Shown: piece by piece, positions 26,820-39,650 of the stretch
Layout: each line of letters begins with the position of its first letter
How positions within the stretch are numbered: position 1 is the first letter of the stretch
From: Chaetorhynchus papuensis
Taxonomy: Eukaryota; Chordata; Aves; Passeriformes; Rhipiduridae
NCBI GenBank assembly: GCA_013396525.1
Contig: VWYX01000662.1
Coordinates: forward strand, 62,001 to 126,000
Length of the DNA: 64,000 nucleotides
Direction: 5' to 3'
Program-made: the position numbers and the translations under genes
Notes under the pieces: model-generated
What the model saw: only the letters and a program-made list of their open reading frames with translations
The model's database searches: none
What the model was told of the DNA's origin: nothing

Positions 26820-27220
26820 ATTCTCCTGCAGCTTGACGTGCCTCCAATTGTAATTGTGTTGACCCTCCGATGCAGTAAATCTCCCCGGTGCTTATCAAAC
26901 TGGGAGAGATAAGTCTACAATTTGGAACTTCATTAAATATCTCATTTATATTAAACAGATGATGGCTTTGAACAGAAATAATAGTTTTTGCAGAGTCTGC
27001 GACCTCCCGATCGCGGTCTCCCCGCCTGTAATGCGGCGTTTCGCAACCCTCCGCCCCCATGCCCCGGGCGCCCGCGTGTCAGGAGTCGTCAGTCCATGGG
27101 CTCACTTCAAAGCCTCTGCTGGGAGAGTGGGGCAGAATGCTTCATAGCCCTTGAAGCAGATTTTTTAAACTCTTTCATAGCATACATTTCTTAGTCGTCT
27201 GGGGACTGCGGGTGAAGTGA
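26820..27220. promoter_or_regulatory. Candidate intronic regulatory element with CpG cluster
   Basis: About 14 CpG dinucleotides fall between 27000 and 27089, in an intron otherwise poor in CpG. Just upstream is a convergent pair of GATA motifs (CTTATC at 26891-26896 and GATAAG at 26908-26913). The flanks are AT-rich and not repeat-like. This could be an enhancer or a minor internal promoter; sequence alone does not decide. Confidence 0.4.
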
Positions 27221-28954
27221 TTAATAATGGGCAGCTGTTTCAAAAAGAGAAAACAACTGACAAACATGTTGCTTGTTATTGTAATTCCTGAAAGTATGAA
27301 CTGCTCCTCCTGTGCTCATTTGGAGATCAGTACTTGGAATAAGCATTCCCAGTGGCTTCAAATAGTTTGCAACATGCTCAGTGTCTTTCAGTACCTGGTC
27401 CCCACTTTATTTCGATATGTATGAAATAAATGCTGTGGGATTTGTGTAAGGACATTGTTTTTGGGGTTTAATATATGCTTCGATATGAAGAGGCGTGTTG
27501 GTGAGAAGAGCTAATGCTTTGATATCTGAGTTCATACTACTTTTCTACAAAATAGATCTATTTTTTAATAGTTGTTTACTTTTTAATAGAGCTGAATTCA
27601 GCTCATGATGTTCAAGTGAATTGGTTTAATGGTCTTGGCAAAGCGCCTTGATAGCATTACTGAGAGACCAGCACGGTGCTGGAGCCCAGGTGAACCAAGA
27701 ACTTTAAGGGCAGCAGGAAGGCTGGATGGTGTGAGGACTGGGCCATGGTGTGGGGATTCTCTTATCTCTGCAGGGAGCAACTGGGCCCTGCTAAACTGGG
27801 CATCCACAGTGACCCGTGAGTGCACAGGTACTCATTCTCCTCATTCCCAGGGGGCTATGCTGACAGCAGAGCTGCCTGTGGCTGATGGAGTGGGTGAATC
27901 CAGCTAGATGATACCAAATTATTTTCTTCGCCTCTCGGGGGTGCTGCTTTCCCCTGAGCTCTGATTCTCTGGGGCTCACCAAGGAGAATTTGACTTTTTC
28001 CTCTCTTTTTGAAAAATCTGAGAGGCAAGTGTAGAAGACAAGGGATGACCATCTGCAAGCAAGGGCTGGGCTGGGAAGACACTCAGGGCAGTCTGCTGAA
28101 GGAGAGTAGCTGGGGTGGGCAGGTGGCTGTATATGCAGCCTGCTCTCCTGTGCAGGTGGCCAAGCAGCCTGTCTCCATCACTTCCACCACATACTTCATC
28201 TGTCTTGTGATGCCCTGGAGAGTCTGGCTGCAGCTGTGGTGGGCAGGGACCTGGCAGGTCCAGGGGTTTGAGGGCTGGAGTGGAGGTCACCCCAGCTCTT
28301 GCCAGTCCTGTTTTTTGTGTCTCTGCCTGGATGCTGCAGCAAGAGATTAGAGGAGCTTCCAGGCTGAATGAAGCATGCAAGATCTCTTTACTCTGCAGTC
28401 AGGAAAGGGAGAGCAAAGAACTCAAATTAAAAATAAAATTACTGTGAATTCTGACAACTTTTGTGTTTTTTTCTTTTGTTCCTAACTACAAAACTTCGGA
28501 GTGTGATGATTGCATTTGAAAGCAAGTTGCACCACTGTGGCAGCAGCAGCCCAATTCCAAAAGGGAGTTCTTGTTCCATGCTCCTGACAAGGGCCTTGTT
28601 GTGCTGAGCTGTCAGTGTGGGGAAGATGGCTCAGCTGTCTGCTGATGGTATTGAAAACAGACCAACTGTCTGTTTAAGAAATTGTCCAACAAAGAGACAC
28701 CAAAATGGAATGGGTTTTTTTCACCAATTTTCTGCTGAAGGATTTGAAATTTGACAGGGCACCATGGGGGGTGCATTGTAAAGGGGTTAGAAAGTTGGTC
28801 ATTAGGCAGAGCTGTCATTGCGAATTATTTCTGTCCAGGATGAGAAGTTCTAGCTTATTTGGTGCTCAGACAGGTCTAGGCCTTAGGCAATTTGTTACAG
28901 TTTCCCCATGTGGTTAAGGGGACCCCAGGCGCTAATTTTCCCCTCTCTTTGCAG

Positions 28955-29105
28955 CTGGAATCACCTGGGAGCCCCTCTGGGCCAGAGCTGCCCATAGAGA
29001 CTCTGCTGGATGACCGGGAGCGGAGGATTTCCCACTCCCTCTACGGCGGCATCGAGGGTCTCAGCGAGTCACCCACAAAGAACGTGGCATTGAGCAGGAT
29101 AATGG
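28955..29105 (+). CDS. PARD3: PARD3 exon: linker after PDZ3, start of aPKC-binding region
   Basis: This exon has 151 nt and enters in phase 0. It encodes 50 codons from LESPGSPSGPELPIET to VALSRIM plus the first base of the next Gly codon. The DDRERRISHSLY stretch is a conserved basic/serine motif of the linker. Differences from the mammalian sequence as I remember it are small (SPSG for PPG, SESPTKNVA for DESPSRNAA). The borders are CTTTGCAG|CTGGAA and ATGG|GTGAGT. The piece is expected to be disordered and leads into the region that binds atypical PKC. Mammalian isoforms with three extra residues (ESG) after this exon have no obvious counterpart here (see findings). Confidence 0.95.
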
Positions 29106-32100
29106 GTGAGTCCAAGCAGCTCTGCTAAGCAGGGCATGTTTTCATTTCTCTCTGTGATTCACTGAAGGGTGATTAATGTGTTATGTGGGAATTGGGGAAC
29201 ATGGAGGTTGTACTGACCAACTTAAAATGTGCCTTAAAATTGTTCCACGTAAGCCTTCTGGATAGTTAATGTGACGAAGAAAGTAAAGTGGGATTCTGAA
29301 GTGAATTTTGTATCCTGTGACAGGTCATAGAATGAATAATAGTAGCATTTAATGTGGTCTTTAAACATCTGGTTTGGGACAATAAATTATTGGTCGGTCT
29401 AGACTCCATGTTGCATCAGAGTCAGTGGCACATGCGAATTTGTAATTTTTTTTAGCACCTCTTCTGTTTCAGTCCTACTAAAATACAAAATAATTAAGGC
29501 AAACTTGCATCCATTTATGCTTATTAGGGGACTTACTAATTTATTTGAATTTTTGCTTTGCAGGACACCAGTTTTAAACCCTCATAAGTAATTTTAAGCA
29601 TCCCTTGTGTAGATTCTGTGCCCTACCATCTGCATGGTCCCAGTGGATAATGAGGTTATTAGTGGTTGCTCTGCCGCAATTCAACTTCTGATGTACAGAG
29701 CTAGTTAATAAAGACTTGCCTTGCCACAGGAGTGGTTGGATTTACAGACTAGGATAGGATTAGTTTGAAAGGATTTTCAAGTTTAAACACAGAAAGCAGC
29801 TTGACAAAAATAACACCTGACAGAAGACGTGACAATTGCTCGCTTGAGTTGCAAGTTTTAAAAAGAAGGCTTGGCTATTAAATACAAGACTTTTTTTTAG
29901 TGTACCACATACACAGAATTTATTAGAAGATGCTGCTATAAACTTGATATGAAGCAAGTCTTAACTTAGTTTTCAATTGCTTTAGATTAGTTTTCAGCCT
30001 TAGAAAATTAGTCTACCACTTAGGCTTTTCCAGTCAAGAGTTTGTGTATATTTTCCACCCTGTTTTGGGTTGGTGTTTTTTTTTTCCTCTTTTCTTTTTT
30101 AAATAATTTTTTGTATTTTGGGGTTTGCATTTTCTTTGTGGTAGCAGAATAGGACTGTTGTTAAACTCTCTGAAAATCCACAAGTTTGCTATTTAGGATA
30201 TTTCTTTGATTAAGTCTTTTGTCCTTTTTTGTGCACTTGGGCAATAGTAATTAGAAACAAATCATATTCTGTTCTATTGCATTTCATTTTGTGCAGCTTG
30301 GAAGAAAAAATGTGCACATGAAAATCAAGGCAGTGTGAAACCTTGTCACCCAAAGTCATATGCTCTTAAAGAGAACAATTGAGAAAAAATTGTATTTGTT
30401 TGTCAACAAATTTAAGGCATGATAAAATAATTTGAAGTCTTTAGCACTACTCTCCCAAAGAAAGAACAAGTTCTTGTGGTGTCAAGGCTTTAGATAAAAC
30501 ATTTGCAAAGCACTGCCTTCTGCTTTTTCCATCAGTGCTGCAGAGGATTTACACAAAGAGCTCCTATGAGTGTTAACAAATTATCACTTAAACACCTTGT
30601 CCATTGATGGGAGAAGGAACCCTGAGAGACTCTGGGTGCACGTGTGTCAGCAATGCACTTTACTGTGCCATCAGAGGAGCACCAGATGTGCCATGCCAAA
30701 TTGGACTAGTAGTTCATCAGTCTGGTATCATCCCTTCAGCTGTAGCCAGTAACTGGTGTTTGAACTACCAAAAAAAAAAAAAAAGTGTCTTTCCAAAGCT
30801 GTTGACATGTAATGCTTTTAGATACCTTTGCATTGTATGCATAGGCAGAAAAAAAATCCATCCTTCATTTTCTAAGTTTCTTATAACCTGAAGTTAATGT
30901 TTTGATTTCCTGTGAGTCATCATTTTTCTGAATTGTTTTCAGGGACCAGGAACTATGTAGAAAATTGGTTGGTTGTGACCTAAATCCATTGAATCTTTAG
31001 TGGAAGCACTTTAGTGGGAAATCAAATTGTGGCCGAACCTCATAGTAAATGTGATCTAGTGGCATGTAACTAAACACTGGGCTTTTCTGGATTGGACTGT
31101 TCCCATCTGCAATCACAGCAGCTTCACAGACCTGTGATATTTAAACCCAGTTTTGAGGGAATGGTCAGTTTTCTAATAGACTATTTTTTCTGAATTAATC
31201 AATATCACTAAATTAAAACTCGAGTGTTCATAATCTTCGGCATGCAAGTTTTCTTGAAGTGCCATACAACAGAGAGGTATTGCCTGTTGGGAGAGATAGG
31301 TACAGTTGTTTGTTTCAGAATAGCTAACATTTTTAAGACTCAGTCATTTATTATGCAGTTGAATCCCTGTCCTTTTTGGCATGGATAATGAGAAAAAAAG
31401 CAGGTTTTTTTTTTTATTTTCCTGAGAATGTTTATGTGGTGTTACATGACTCTTCCTCTCTTGAAAATTGGCCTAAAAGTGAGGATTAGTCCTAAGAACA
31501 ATCTGGCTGAAGAATACTGGAGGTCTGTACCTTCCCACACTGGTCCTGCCCATGAAAACAAGCCCAAAGGAGTGCTTCATGCAGTGCTGGTTCCCTTGAG
31601 TGCTCTCCCCATATGAAGAAGCTCTCTGATGGGCTCTCTGAATCATCTGATGTCTTTTGATTTACCCCTCAATGGATTTAACTATGTAAACTTTTAGTAC
31701 TCAGTACTTTTTAGTGAGGAGATGACTGCGTGTTTTCATGGTTGAAGGAGCAGGTCTTTCTGCTGCTTTTGCTCTTGGATGGATTTGAGTTTTTTTCCTT
31801 CCTAAGTTAGCCTATTCAGAAGTAACAGTCTCGAAGTCTGGAAAATGCCTGCTTGTTCTAGTAATTGCTTAAAGTTGGAACAAAGATTTTAAGAGTGTTT
31901 TGTTTCTTTTAAATACCATTAATGTAATTTCAGGAAAGGTATTTAAGACAATTTCCGTATTCTTTCATAACTGACAAGCAAGAACTGGCTGTCAGATCCT
32001 TGCTGTGAGAGTGGGAATAAAATACCAATTTTAGGATGTGATTTAAATTATGTAAAATAATGTCTGCTTACTGCAATAAGGCTACATGAGTCTTTTCATG

Positions 32101-34543
32101 TTTCTGATGATTCTCATTTTGATCTACTTTTCTAGGTGGTTATTGCTATTATAGATTTTCTTATGCTTTTTCATTTGATAATATTTCACTGAAAATTTCT
32201 GATGGAGAAAAGATACAATTTTCTGTATTCAGGGAATATTTTTGGTTTGGAGGAGGTGGGATTTTTTATTTATACAAATTAGGTCATCCCTTTTAAGAAT
32301 TAGATGGCTGTAATAAACCCTTATGTTTATTTATTCTAATATTTCCAGGTTGTGTGTTGTTAGCACATTCAGAATAACAGCTGTGTTATACTGGTTTGCT
32401 GGGCTCTATAATTAAAAATTCAAGTCTTCTTCTGACTTACTGTTCTTGTATATCATGCATTGTGCTCCTGAGTTTTGCAATACACAAACACATAGTTGCT
32501 GTCTATATAAATTATTCTTATTCAACAAACAGCTTAGTACAAAGTCCTCTTTCATCTCTTTCTTCTAGTTGCTGATATTTTTTTTATGAACGTGGTGGGT
32601 TTTGTTGCTATCGGTGACTAAACAGAAGTTATTTATCAGGGGGTACACAGAATAACAGTCTCTTGCCCTGAATCTGCTTTTCATCCTGAAGGATCCCCTA
32701 GAACTTCGTAAAATTTGATGCTTCCTACACACTAGGAAATACTTTGTTCTCTACATAAATAATTGCTGTCTTAAGGGTAGAATCAGGAGGAAGCACTACT
32801 GACAAAAATTTAGCTAGAGATGTAGCGTGTGTGTGTCAGTGAAATGAAAATAACCCTTTACAATCAGAATGTAGTTCCTTGGCCAGGAATCTCATCAGAA
32901 TGTGGTGCTCTTCTACAATAGTTGACAGATCTGAGCACTTTCTTGAAATCCAAGGCCTGGATACAGCAGGGAAATTTTTGTTGGTAGTCATTCTCCAGGC
33001 ATTCGTTGTGCTATTGGTCTGAATCCCACAGTATCAACATGCTCACGAGTCACTCATAAAGTAATACTGGGTTTTGAACATATGGTGAGAGTGTTCAACA
33101 GATTTTGTAGACCGTCCTTTGAAGAGAAAGCACAGGGACCAAGCCAGAGAGAGTTCCATGACAATGCAGTGTCAATATGGGAGCCAAGTTATCCCAGCAA
33201 ACATATTAACCATACTTCAGGGAATTTCAAGATTTAAAAGGACCTGGAGCAGTTTAGTTCTTCATGAGTAAGCCTAATATTCATACTGTGTGCTGTGTAT
33301 GTTCAGGGTTTTTTGGAGTACTTTATGTTCGTGGTTTAATTCAGGTCCAAACTATTTTCTGGTGTATTATAGGTGTATAATGGGTTTTAAGTGATGCTGC
33401 TTGGCATATTTTTCCTTGTAAGATGAAAATGCTCTTAGACCTGGAGACCAGGCATTTGGTACTGGAGCTCTGAGACTTTTTCTGCATAGACAGATGGGAA
33501 CCCTCCTTTCCCAATAGTTTGGTGTGGTCCTCAGGCTGTGCTTCTTTAGATTGGTAACTTGTCCAGGAAATTCGAGCATCATTGTCCTGAGATGAGAAAC
33601 ACTTAAAAGGGAGAATGTTTTATCTTGCTTAGTACAGTGTCCAAAATAATTTATATTTTTACAGATTACCTCACTGAAGTTGAATTCATATATGCAAAAC
33701 TGGACTTGAAGTGTAGTCAGAGTCTAAATTTCACAGAGTCTAAATAGCACTTTTCTAGCCTGAGGGAAAATTATTTTCTTGAAGAGGTTTGTAGACAGGT
33801 CGAGCAATGCCTTAGATTCGTAGATCAGTCAAATATACCGAAGATTACTGGGTTTGAAGTTTCTTTGATATTTCCTTGTAAGATTTCTCACAACACTTGC
33901 AGACTTAGTTCTCCAGGGATATTTTCTGTCCACTTCAGCTGAGTTCTCTACAAAGGAAGTATTGAGTCCAGCACTGAGGTTTGTCCAACCATCTGCTGGA
34001 GGTGAAGCCTTTCACCTGTTTTTAGCTTAGTCTGCACTGAAAAGCATAGGCACATCAGATGGGTTTTCTCCTAAATTCCAAAGCAACTATTAAAATGTCA
34101 GTCTTCACCCTTGTCAGATATAAAGAAGGGTAGTGAAAAGTTAAAAGTGTTACTGAATTACTGTAGCCTCTCAAATGGGAAGTTCAATCTGCTGGATGCC
34201 ATAAGGTTATACCTTTTCACAATCAATTCTTTGGAGACGTTATTAAGTACAGAGTTAACAGTCTTGTAGGCATTATGTTTGGAAAGAAGTACATTACCAG
34301 GCTAAACATTAACCTGTCCATCAAAGGAACTATTGCTGGGCAGGATCAGCTGTTACGCAAACTGCATACGTTCATTTCAGTTTGACAGTGATGAGATGTT
34401 CACTATGTAGTACCTTTTTCTTCCAGCCACTTTTTCAGCCTTCTTTGATGATTCCTTTTGAAGCCAGTTTTCCCCTCTTTGGAAAGATGTACAGTGTGTA
34501 TTATCTAGTGCAGTGAGGATTTTAGCTAGCTCTTTACACTAGC

Positions 34544-34565
34544 TTTGTTTGTTTGTTTGTTTTTT
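34544..34565. repeat. Short (TTTG)n microsatellite
   Basis: About four TTTG units running into a T run. It is a simple repeat with no sign of function. Confidence 0.8.
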
Positions 34566-35192
34566 AATAATTGCATGCAAAGGTAGTGATGGTAACTAAA
34601 ACCTTTCCAGAAAAGAGGAAAAAATTATTTTCCCCTAATTCTTCACATTTTTTACATATCTATACTGAAAGGAAAGTGTGGTAATAATTGATGTGTCCAT
34701 AAAAGCAGTTTAAGTTATGGGAATAGAAGTTTTGCGATACATTACTCAGTCTGGTGCATCATAGTTTTAGAATAATTTAAAGTTTGTTGTCAGATTAATG
34801 GTTGATTAAGCTAGTGCGTTTCTTCTCATTAGATGTGACAGTTTTACTAATTGTTTTAGTAAGACCATGTCATCTTTTAACTTGTGCTCTCACAAATTTA
34901 CTTGATGAAGTCTGCCACTGGACAGACTAATGTTGAATCTTTATTATGTCCCTATCATGTATGTGATGGTTCTGGTTTAAGTGTTTTAACAGAAGTGTTA
35001 AATCTTATTTGAAATTGCTGATAATAGAATATGGGGGTTATTTTCCTCATATTTTGCATGTGTCCACTTTCCAGCATCACTTCAACAACTTCTCATTTCA
35101 TGAGGGCCAGACTGATCAGGAAAAGTGATGGTCTCTGTTAGTCCTTATGGAACTCATTCTTTGTTTCTACCAAACAATGTGATCCAAGAGGA

Positions 35193-35481
35193 GATGGTGT
35201 CTTCTGGGAGAGGTGCTTTTCAGCAGTTCCTCAGCCAGGACTTGAGGCGATGGGCACAGATGGAAACATGGGAGGTTCCCTCTGAACATCAGGAAACACT
35301 TTTTCAGTGTGAGGGTGACCATGCACTGGCACAGAGTGCCCAGGGAGGTGGTGCAGAAGAAATACTCCAAAGCAACTGGGGGTCCTGGGCACATGGCTGT
35401 AGGTGTCTCTACTTGAGGGGAAAGGGTTGGACCAGAAGAGAGGACCCTTCCAAACATCAACTCTTCTGTGACCCTAAGGTC
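35193..35481 (+). mobile_element. CR1 LINE, 3' fragment, + strand
   Basis: The blocks GAGGTTCCCTCTGAACATC, AGTGTGAGGGTGACCATGCA, CCCAGGGAGGTGGTGCAG and GTTGGACCAGA followed by CTTCTGTGACC are in CR1 3' order. A 121-residue open frame across this stretch is a by-product of the repeat and not a gene. The left edge is approximate. It lies only about 230 bp upstream of the next PARD3 exon. Confidence 0.85.
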
Positions 35482-35708
35482 TCTCAGTAGGCCGCAGAAA
35501 CAACTGGTATGCATCACTTTTCAGACCTCTGCACAGGAAGATGTGTACAAAGTGAGACATAGTTAATTTTATTATCTGCGTTGTGTCACTCTTATCAGTA
35601 GCACTGCAGTTTGACATAACCTTTTATCAGCTGTGATTATATATTTTTCAAGGCACGCTTTGCACTCTGTGTTATTTAGTTTTGGGTTTTTTTCTCCCTT
35701 TTGTTCAG

Positions 35709-35898
35709 GTAAATATCAGCTGTCTCCAACAGTGAACATGCCCCAGGATGACACTGTCATTATTGAAGATGACAGGATGTCGGTCCTTCCTCCTCATCTC
35801 TCTGACCAGTCATCATCCAGTTCCCATGATGATGTCGGGTTTGGCACTGTTGATGCTGGTGGATGGGCTAAAGCTGCAATTAATGAGTCAACAGACTG
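35709..35898 (+). CDS. PARD3: PARD3 exon: aPKC-binding region, serine-rich segment
   Basis: This exon has 190 nt. It begins with two bases completing Gly, then KYQLSPTVNMPQDDTVIIED, LPPHLSDQSSSSSHDDVGF and a variable end (AGGWAKAAINESTD) with two bases of the next Cys codon. It belongs to the central region of PAR-3 that contacts the aPKC kinase domain. The acidic DDTVIIEDD and five-serine run are conserved; the stretch after DDVGF differs from mammals at several sites, as does MS for LP earlier. The borders are TTGTTCAG|GTAAAT and AGACTG|GTAAGAG. Like the first exon in the window it begins with the donor-like hexamer GTAAAT. Its length is not a multiple of three, so skipping it would shift the frame. 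Confidence 0.96.
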
Positions 35899-36547
35899 GT
35901 AAGAGCATGGTTTAGTGGAAGGAAAAAAGAGAGAGCTCTAGTTGCTTTTCCTTTAGTTACTTTTTTGGCTACTGCTAATATTAATTCTCTTTTGTCACAT
36001 TTGGATTTTATTATTTTCAAAATGGTAATTGTCCCTGTTTCAGGGAGGAAGTCTGTACAAATACTTCTGGTTGCAGTTTTATGCATATTTGTGGAAATAT
36101 TTAAGGTATATTTTTGGAAATATTACTTAGACAATATATAGCTGTGTTATTTTGATGATTTAATTTTAATTTAATTGCCAACTGACCCACCTTTTGCAAA
36201 AAAAAACTTCAAAAAATTTAAACACTAGAGTTTATGAAAGATGAAAGACTGATTGGAAATTGTAATTTATAAACCTCACTGTAAATATTTCAAAGTCTAT
36301 AAAACAAAGATTTTATTTTTATATTCCATTGTATATCTAGGAGCATCTCAGTACTTCCGTATACATCCTTACTTTTCCTAATAATGTACATATCTTTTAA
36401 ATCTACTTAGAGGTCAAAGCAGCTCTTTGTTTTGCCTCGGTGTTAATGCTTGTGCAAAAAGAGCTAGTTAAGACCTCTTCATGTGTATGAAGAAATACTG
36501 TTCATATTGTCAGATGATTTGCAAAGACCATGTACTGTAATAGCTCT

Positions 36548-36600
36548 ACATTTAAAAATATGGAAAGTAACAGTTCCACATTTAAAATTATGGAAAGTAA
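36548..36600. repeat. Two-copy direct repeat, 23 bp at 30-bp period
   Basis: ACATTTAAAAATATGGAAAG, followed by TAA, recurs 30 bp later with a single mismatch. It is a local duplication. Confidence 0.85.
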
Positions 36601-39600
36601 CTTTATATGTTTAATCCATAGTAAAAATAATTTTCGTGAGTCTTAGGTTGACTCTCCAACCACTTTAACACATTTTAACATAAGAGTCTTAATGAGAAAT
36701 GCATTGAGCTCCATTATTGACTTGCTTAAGTTCCTGGCAAAGAAATACTGTTCATTGCTTAGTTAGTACAATTAATACAGATCTAAGATTTAATTTACAA
36801 GTCCTGTAATTATCCGTAGTAGTAGCAAAATAAAAGCCCACCTCTGTACGCTGCCACTTCTTGAAGCTAGATAATTACCACAAATGGTGTGAAGTACATG
36901 AATTTTCTTATTTTTCTTGTCACTTGAGCCTGTTATGAATGTATCAGCAATATCTTAATAAAACAGCAATAGCACCTGCCAGCTGATATGCACCTGTCAG
37001 CATCTTCTTTGCTTTAAACTAGTTTATTTCATCTTATATCCAGGAATTGAGTTCTGTATTTTAAGCACTGTTTTAATGATTGTATAAAAATGTAATTTTT
37101 TCATTTCATTTACTTTTTTTTGATGTTACAGTTCTTCTTAGGGACAAGTCATACCTGTAATCTGGGCCCATGAAAAGTCCATTTGTCTTCTGTAAAAGCT
37201 TTTAGAGATGAGAATCTGAGACATTTAAATAGAATAGTCCCCAAGCCTGCACATAATAGCTTATTTCTGAGGGAGTATTTTTAGCTGAATATGAGCAAAA
37301 TCCTATAAAAGAAAGTAAAAGCCCATTTGAAATCTGCAGATGCTTTTACACTGACTTCTGCAGTGTGTCTTGCTATTCACACACTTCTTTATAAATGAAG
37401 TAACAGTAACAAAAACAGGGATTCAATATTGTGGAATTGATCACACTCAAAAAACTTTTAAATGTGTGTATGAGACACTGTAAAGGTCTTCAGATCCAAT
37501 GGCACTTAAAAGAGTTAGATCAGTGTCATGCTTTACTATCTAATATATTCTATTTGTAAAAAGAAGTAGATAGCAGTTGAATTAGATTGTTGCATTAATT
37601 TCCTGTTGCTAATGGATGAAGGAAGACTTGTAAAACGAAGGTGCATTGTATGATTTTGCTGGAAGGCACAAAGGGTAAAACTAAGAATATGGATGAAGGG
37701 TTATCCAAACAAGAATGGCAGCTGTTCTGAATCACAGAAGAAAATGTAAGCTTTTTCAGCCTCACAATATCTCCCTAATCCTTGATGAAAATGTTATGAA
37801 AACAACGGGGCAATAAGACAGGATTAATAAATGGAATTTTAATAACATTGAGGGTCAGAAGACGGTTACATTCTTTTAAGGATCAGCTGTCATTCCAGAA
37901 ATCTTATTTGTTAAGTATTCTAGAATATAGTAAATTGCATTTGGCATTGCTTAATGACTTGCACTAAATTCACCTTCTGTCTTTTATTGATGTGGCTGAA
38001 AAATATTAAAATGAGGCATTTTTAGGGGCATTAGTTCCTCTCTGAGCTCATTGGCTTTTACAGTTGTGGCTCTTCACAGGGACTTTTGAATTCTCATACA
38101 CAATGTACATTCAGACTCCTGTGATCCACTCCTCCGTTAATTACTAAAACATGTTAATGGGTCATTAATAATAGAAGTAAAACAAGACATGAAAATTGAG
38201 AACTCCACATAAGGCTCAAATAAAGGTGCTAAGTAGCACCTCTAGGGTGCAGGATACTATGCAAACATGGAATAACAGTTCCCTTAATAAGTATGTGTGG
38301 AAGGGAGGTGTGGCAAGGGCAGATCAGGGACGTGGAAAAAAAGTCTCTAAAAGGGTGTCAGTGGAAACACTGGGTTCCAACCTCCCAAATTCCCAGTTGC
38401 TGATGCCATATCCAGACCCTACTACTCTCTCTGGGACCTGTGGTGTGCTTTTCAAGTTATATTTGATTTTGGAGTTTTAGTCTGCTCTTAGGACTTCAAT
38501 ATATAAATGTGTGCTGTGTTTACATGGAAATGATATTCTGCTCTACTAGAAGTTTTATATAGGTAGATCAAAGCAAGCTCATACGAAAAAAGAAGCATGC
38601 AGCCAAAACAAATAATTTTATAAGTTCACCCTTTTTGAAGAAAGTGTCACAGGATACATTTTGTTCGGCAAGATGAAGCCAGTCATTTTAACAAACGTGA
38701 GCCTGTGCTAGCAGATGTTGCTGGAAAAAAATTCTCACTTAGTAAAACTACATTTTTTTGGCCTTCAGAGACAGGGCTGACTAGCAGGGAGCCAAAAACT
38801 TCTGTGTGGCCTTGGGAAAGTCAATTATGATCTGATTATGAAAGGTGTTGAAACCCTGTAAGTTCAGTTTGAGTCACTTTGGAGGACGTTTTCAGATTTA
38901 GGTGGTTCTTATTCATCTACATGTTGCACTGCTATAAATGCTAGAAGTGTATATTGGCCTTGTCTGTTTTATCTTTCTATCATATTGAGATAATTTTTTC
39001 ACTATTTTGTGGGAGTGAATGTTAGGACTAAATAGTTATTTTTGAGTTTGGTCTCTGATTCATCAGAGCTTTTAAGCATATGCTTCAGAACATTGCTAAA
39101 TTGCGCAGGCATCTCTGAAATAGTTGCAGTAATTAAATGTAAAACATTATGAGCCTGAGCCAGAAACATTAAAGTCAAAAGGCACTTGACATTGGCTTTA
39201 TTCACATAAGCTCTGATCCTGCTCACACTGAAGTATTATATGGTTGTCACAAGCATGTATCTTATTATTTGTAAGTCTGCCATTACTAGACTGAATTTCT
39301 TCTTGGCTGCCTGGTAATGAGGATAGTGATTTTCATCCTTTATAGTACTTCATGCCTTTGGATACTTTTCCTTGCCTCTTGTTTTGCCTAATACCCAGGT
39401 GTTTCTTAGCCAAAGGTACTTCTGTAAATTATAGTACATGGCATACATAAACATGGAAATGTTACAGAATTTAGAAGTATAAGCGATTTTTTGCAGAAAT
39501 TCGCTATTTGCCTCTTTCTCACTAGGAATGAGATGTGTGGCATACTTAGCCCTTACGGTAAAAATAATTCTTTTGAAACATGGTATTAAACCGTAAGATG

Positions 39601-39626
39601 TATGAACACAATATTTTGAATGGCAT

Positions 39627-39650
39627 TTAGAGATCTCCTTAGAGATCTCA
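39627..39650. repeat. Two-copy tandem repeat, 12-bp unit
   Basis: TTAGAGATCTCC is followed directly by TTAGAGATCTCA. Each unit contains the 8-bp palindrome AGAGATCTCT with its last base changed. Confidence 0.8.

Larger units (their letters stand above)
19027..28954 (+). other. PARD3: Intron, 9.9 kb
   Basis: It contains a 210-bp assembly gap, an antisense CR1 fragment (21387-21770), a sense CR1 fragment (25338-25690), a CpG-dense patch with paired GATA motifs (26820-27220) and GC-richer stretches near 22070-22170, 23700-23850 and 27650-28350 that I could not assign to a family. No additional exon was supported. Confidence 0.85.
29106..35708 (+). other. PARD3: Intron, 6.6 kb
   Basis: AT-rich intron with donor GTGAGT and acceptor TTTGTTCAG. 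It holds a (TTTG)n tract at 34544-34565 and a sense CR1 fragment near the 3' end (35193-35481). Nothing else was recognised. Confidence 0.85.

Noticed and set aside
27976..28380. 134-residue - strand open frame (and a 113-residue + frame opposite)
   Set aside because: It lies in a GC-richer intronic stretch with proline/serine-rich low-information translation and no homology I recognise.
35125..35490. 121-residue open frame just upstream of a PARD3 exon
   Set aside because: It is produced by a CR1 3' fragment; the translated pattern belongs to the repeat.
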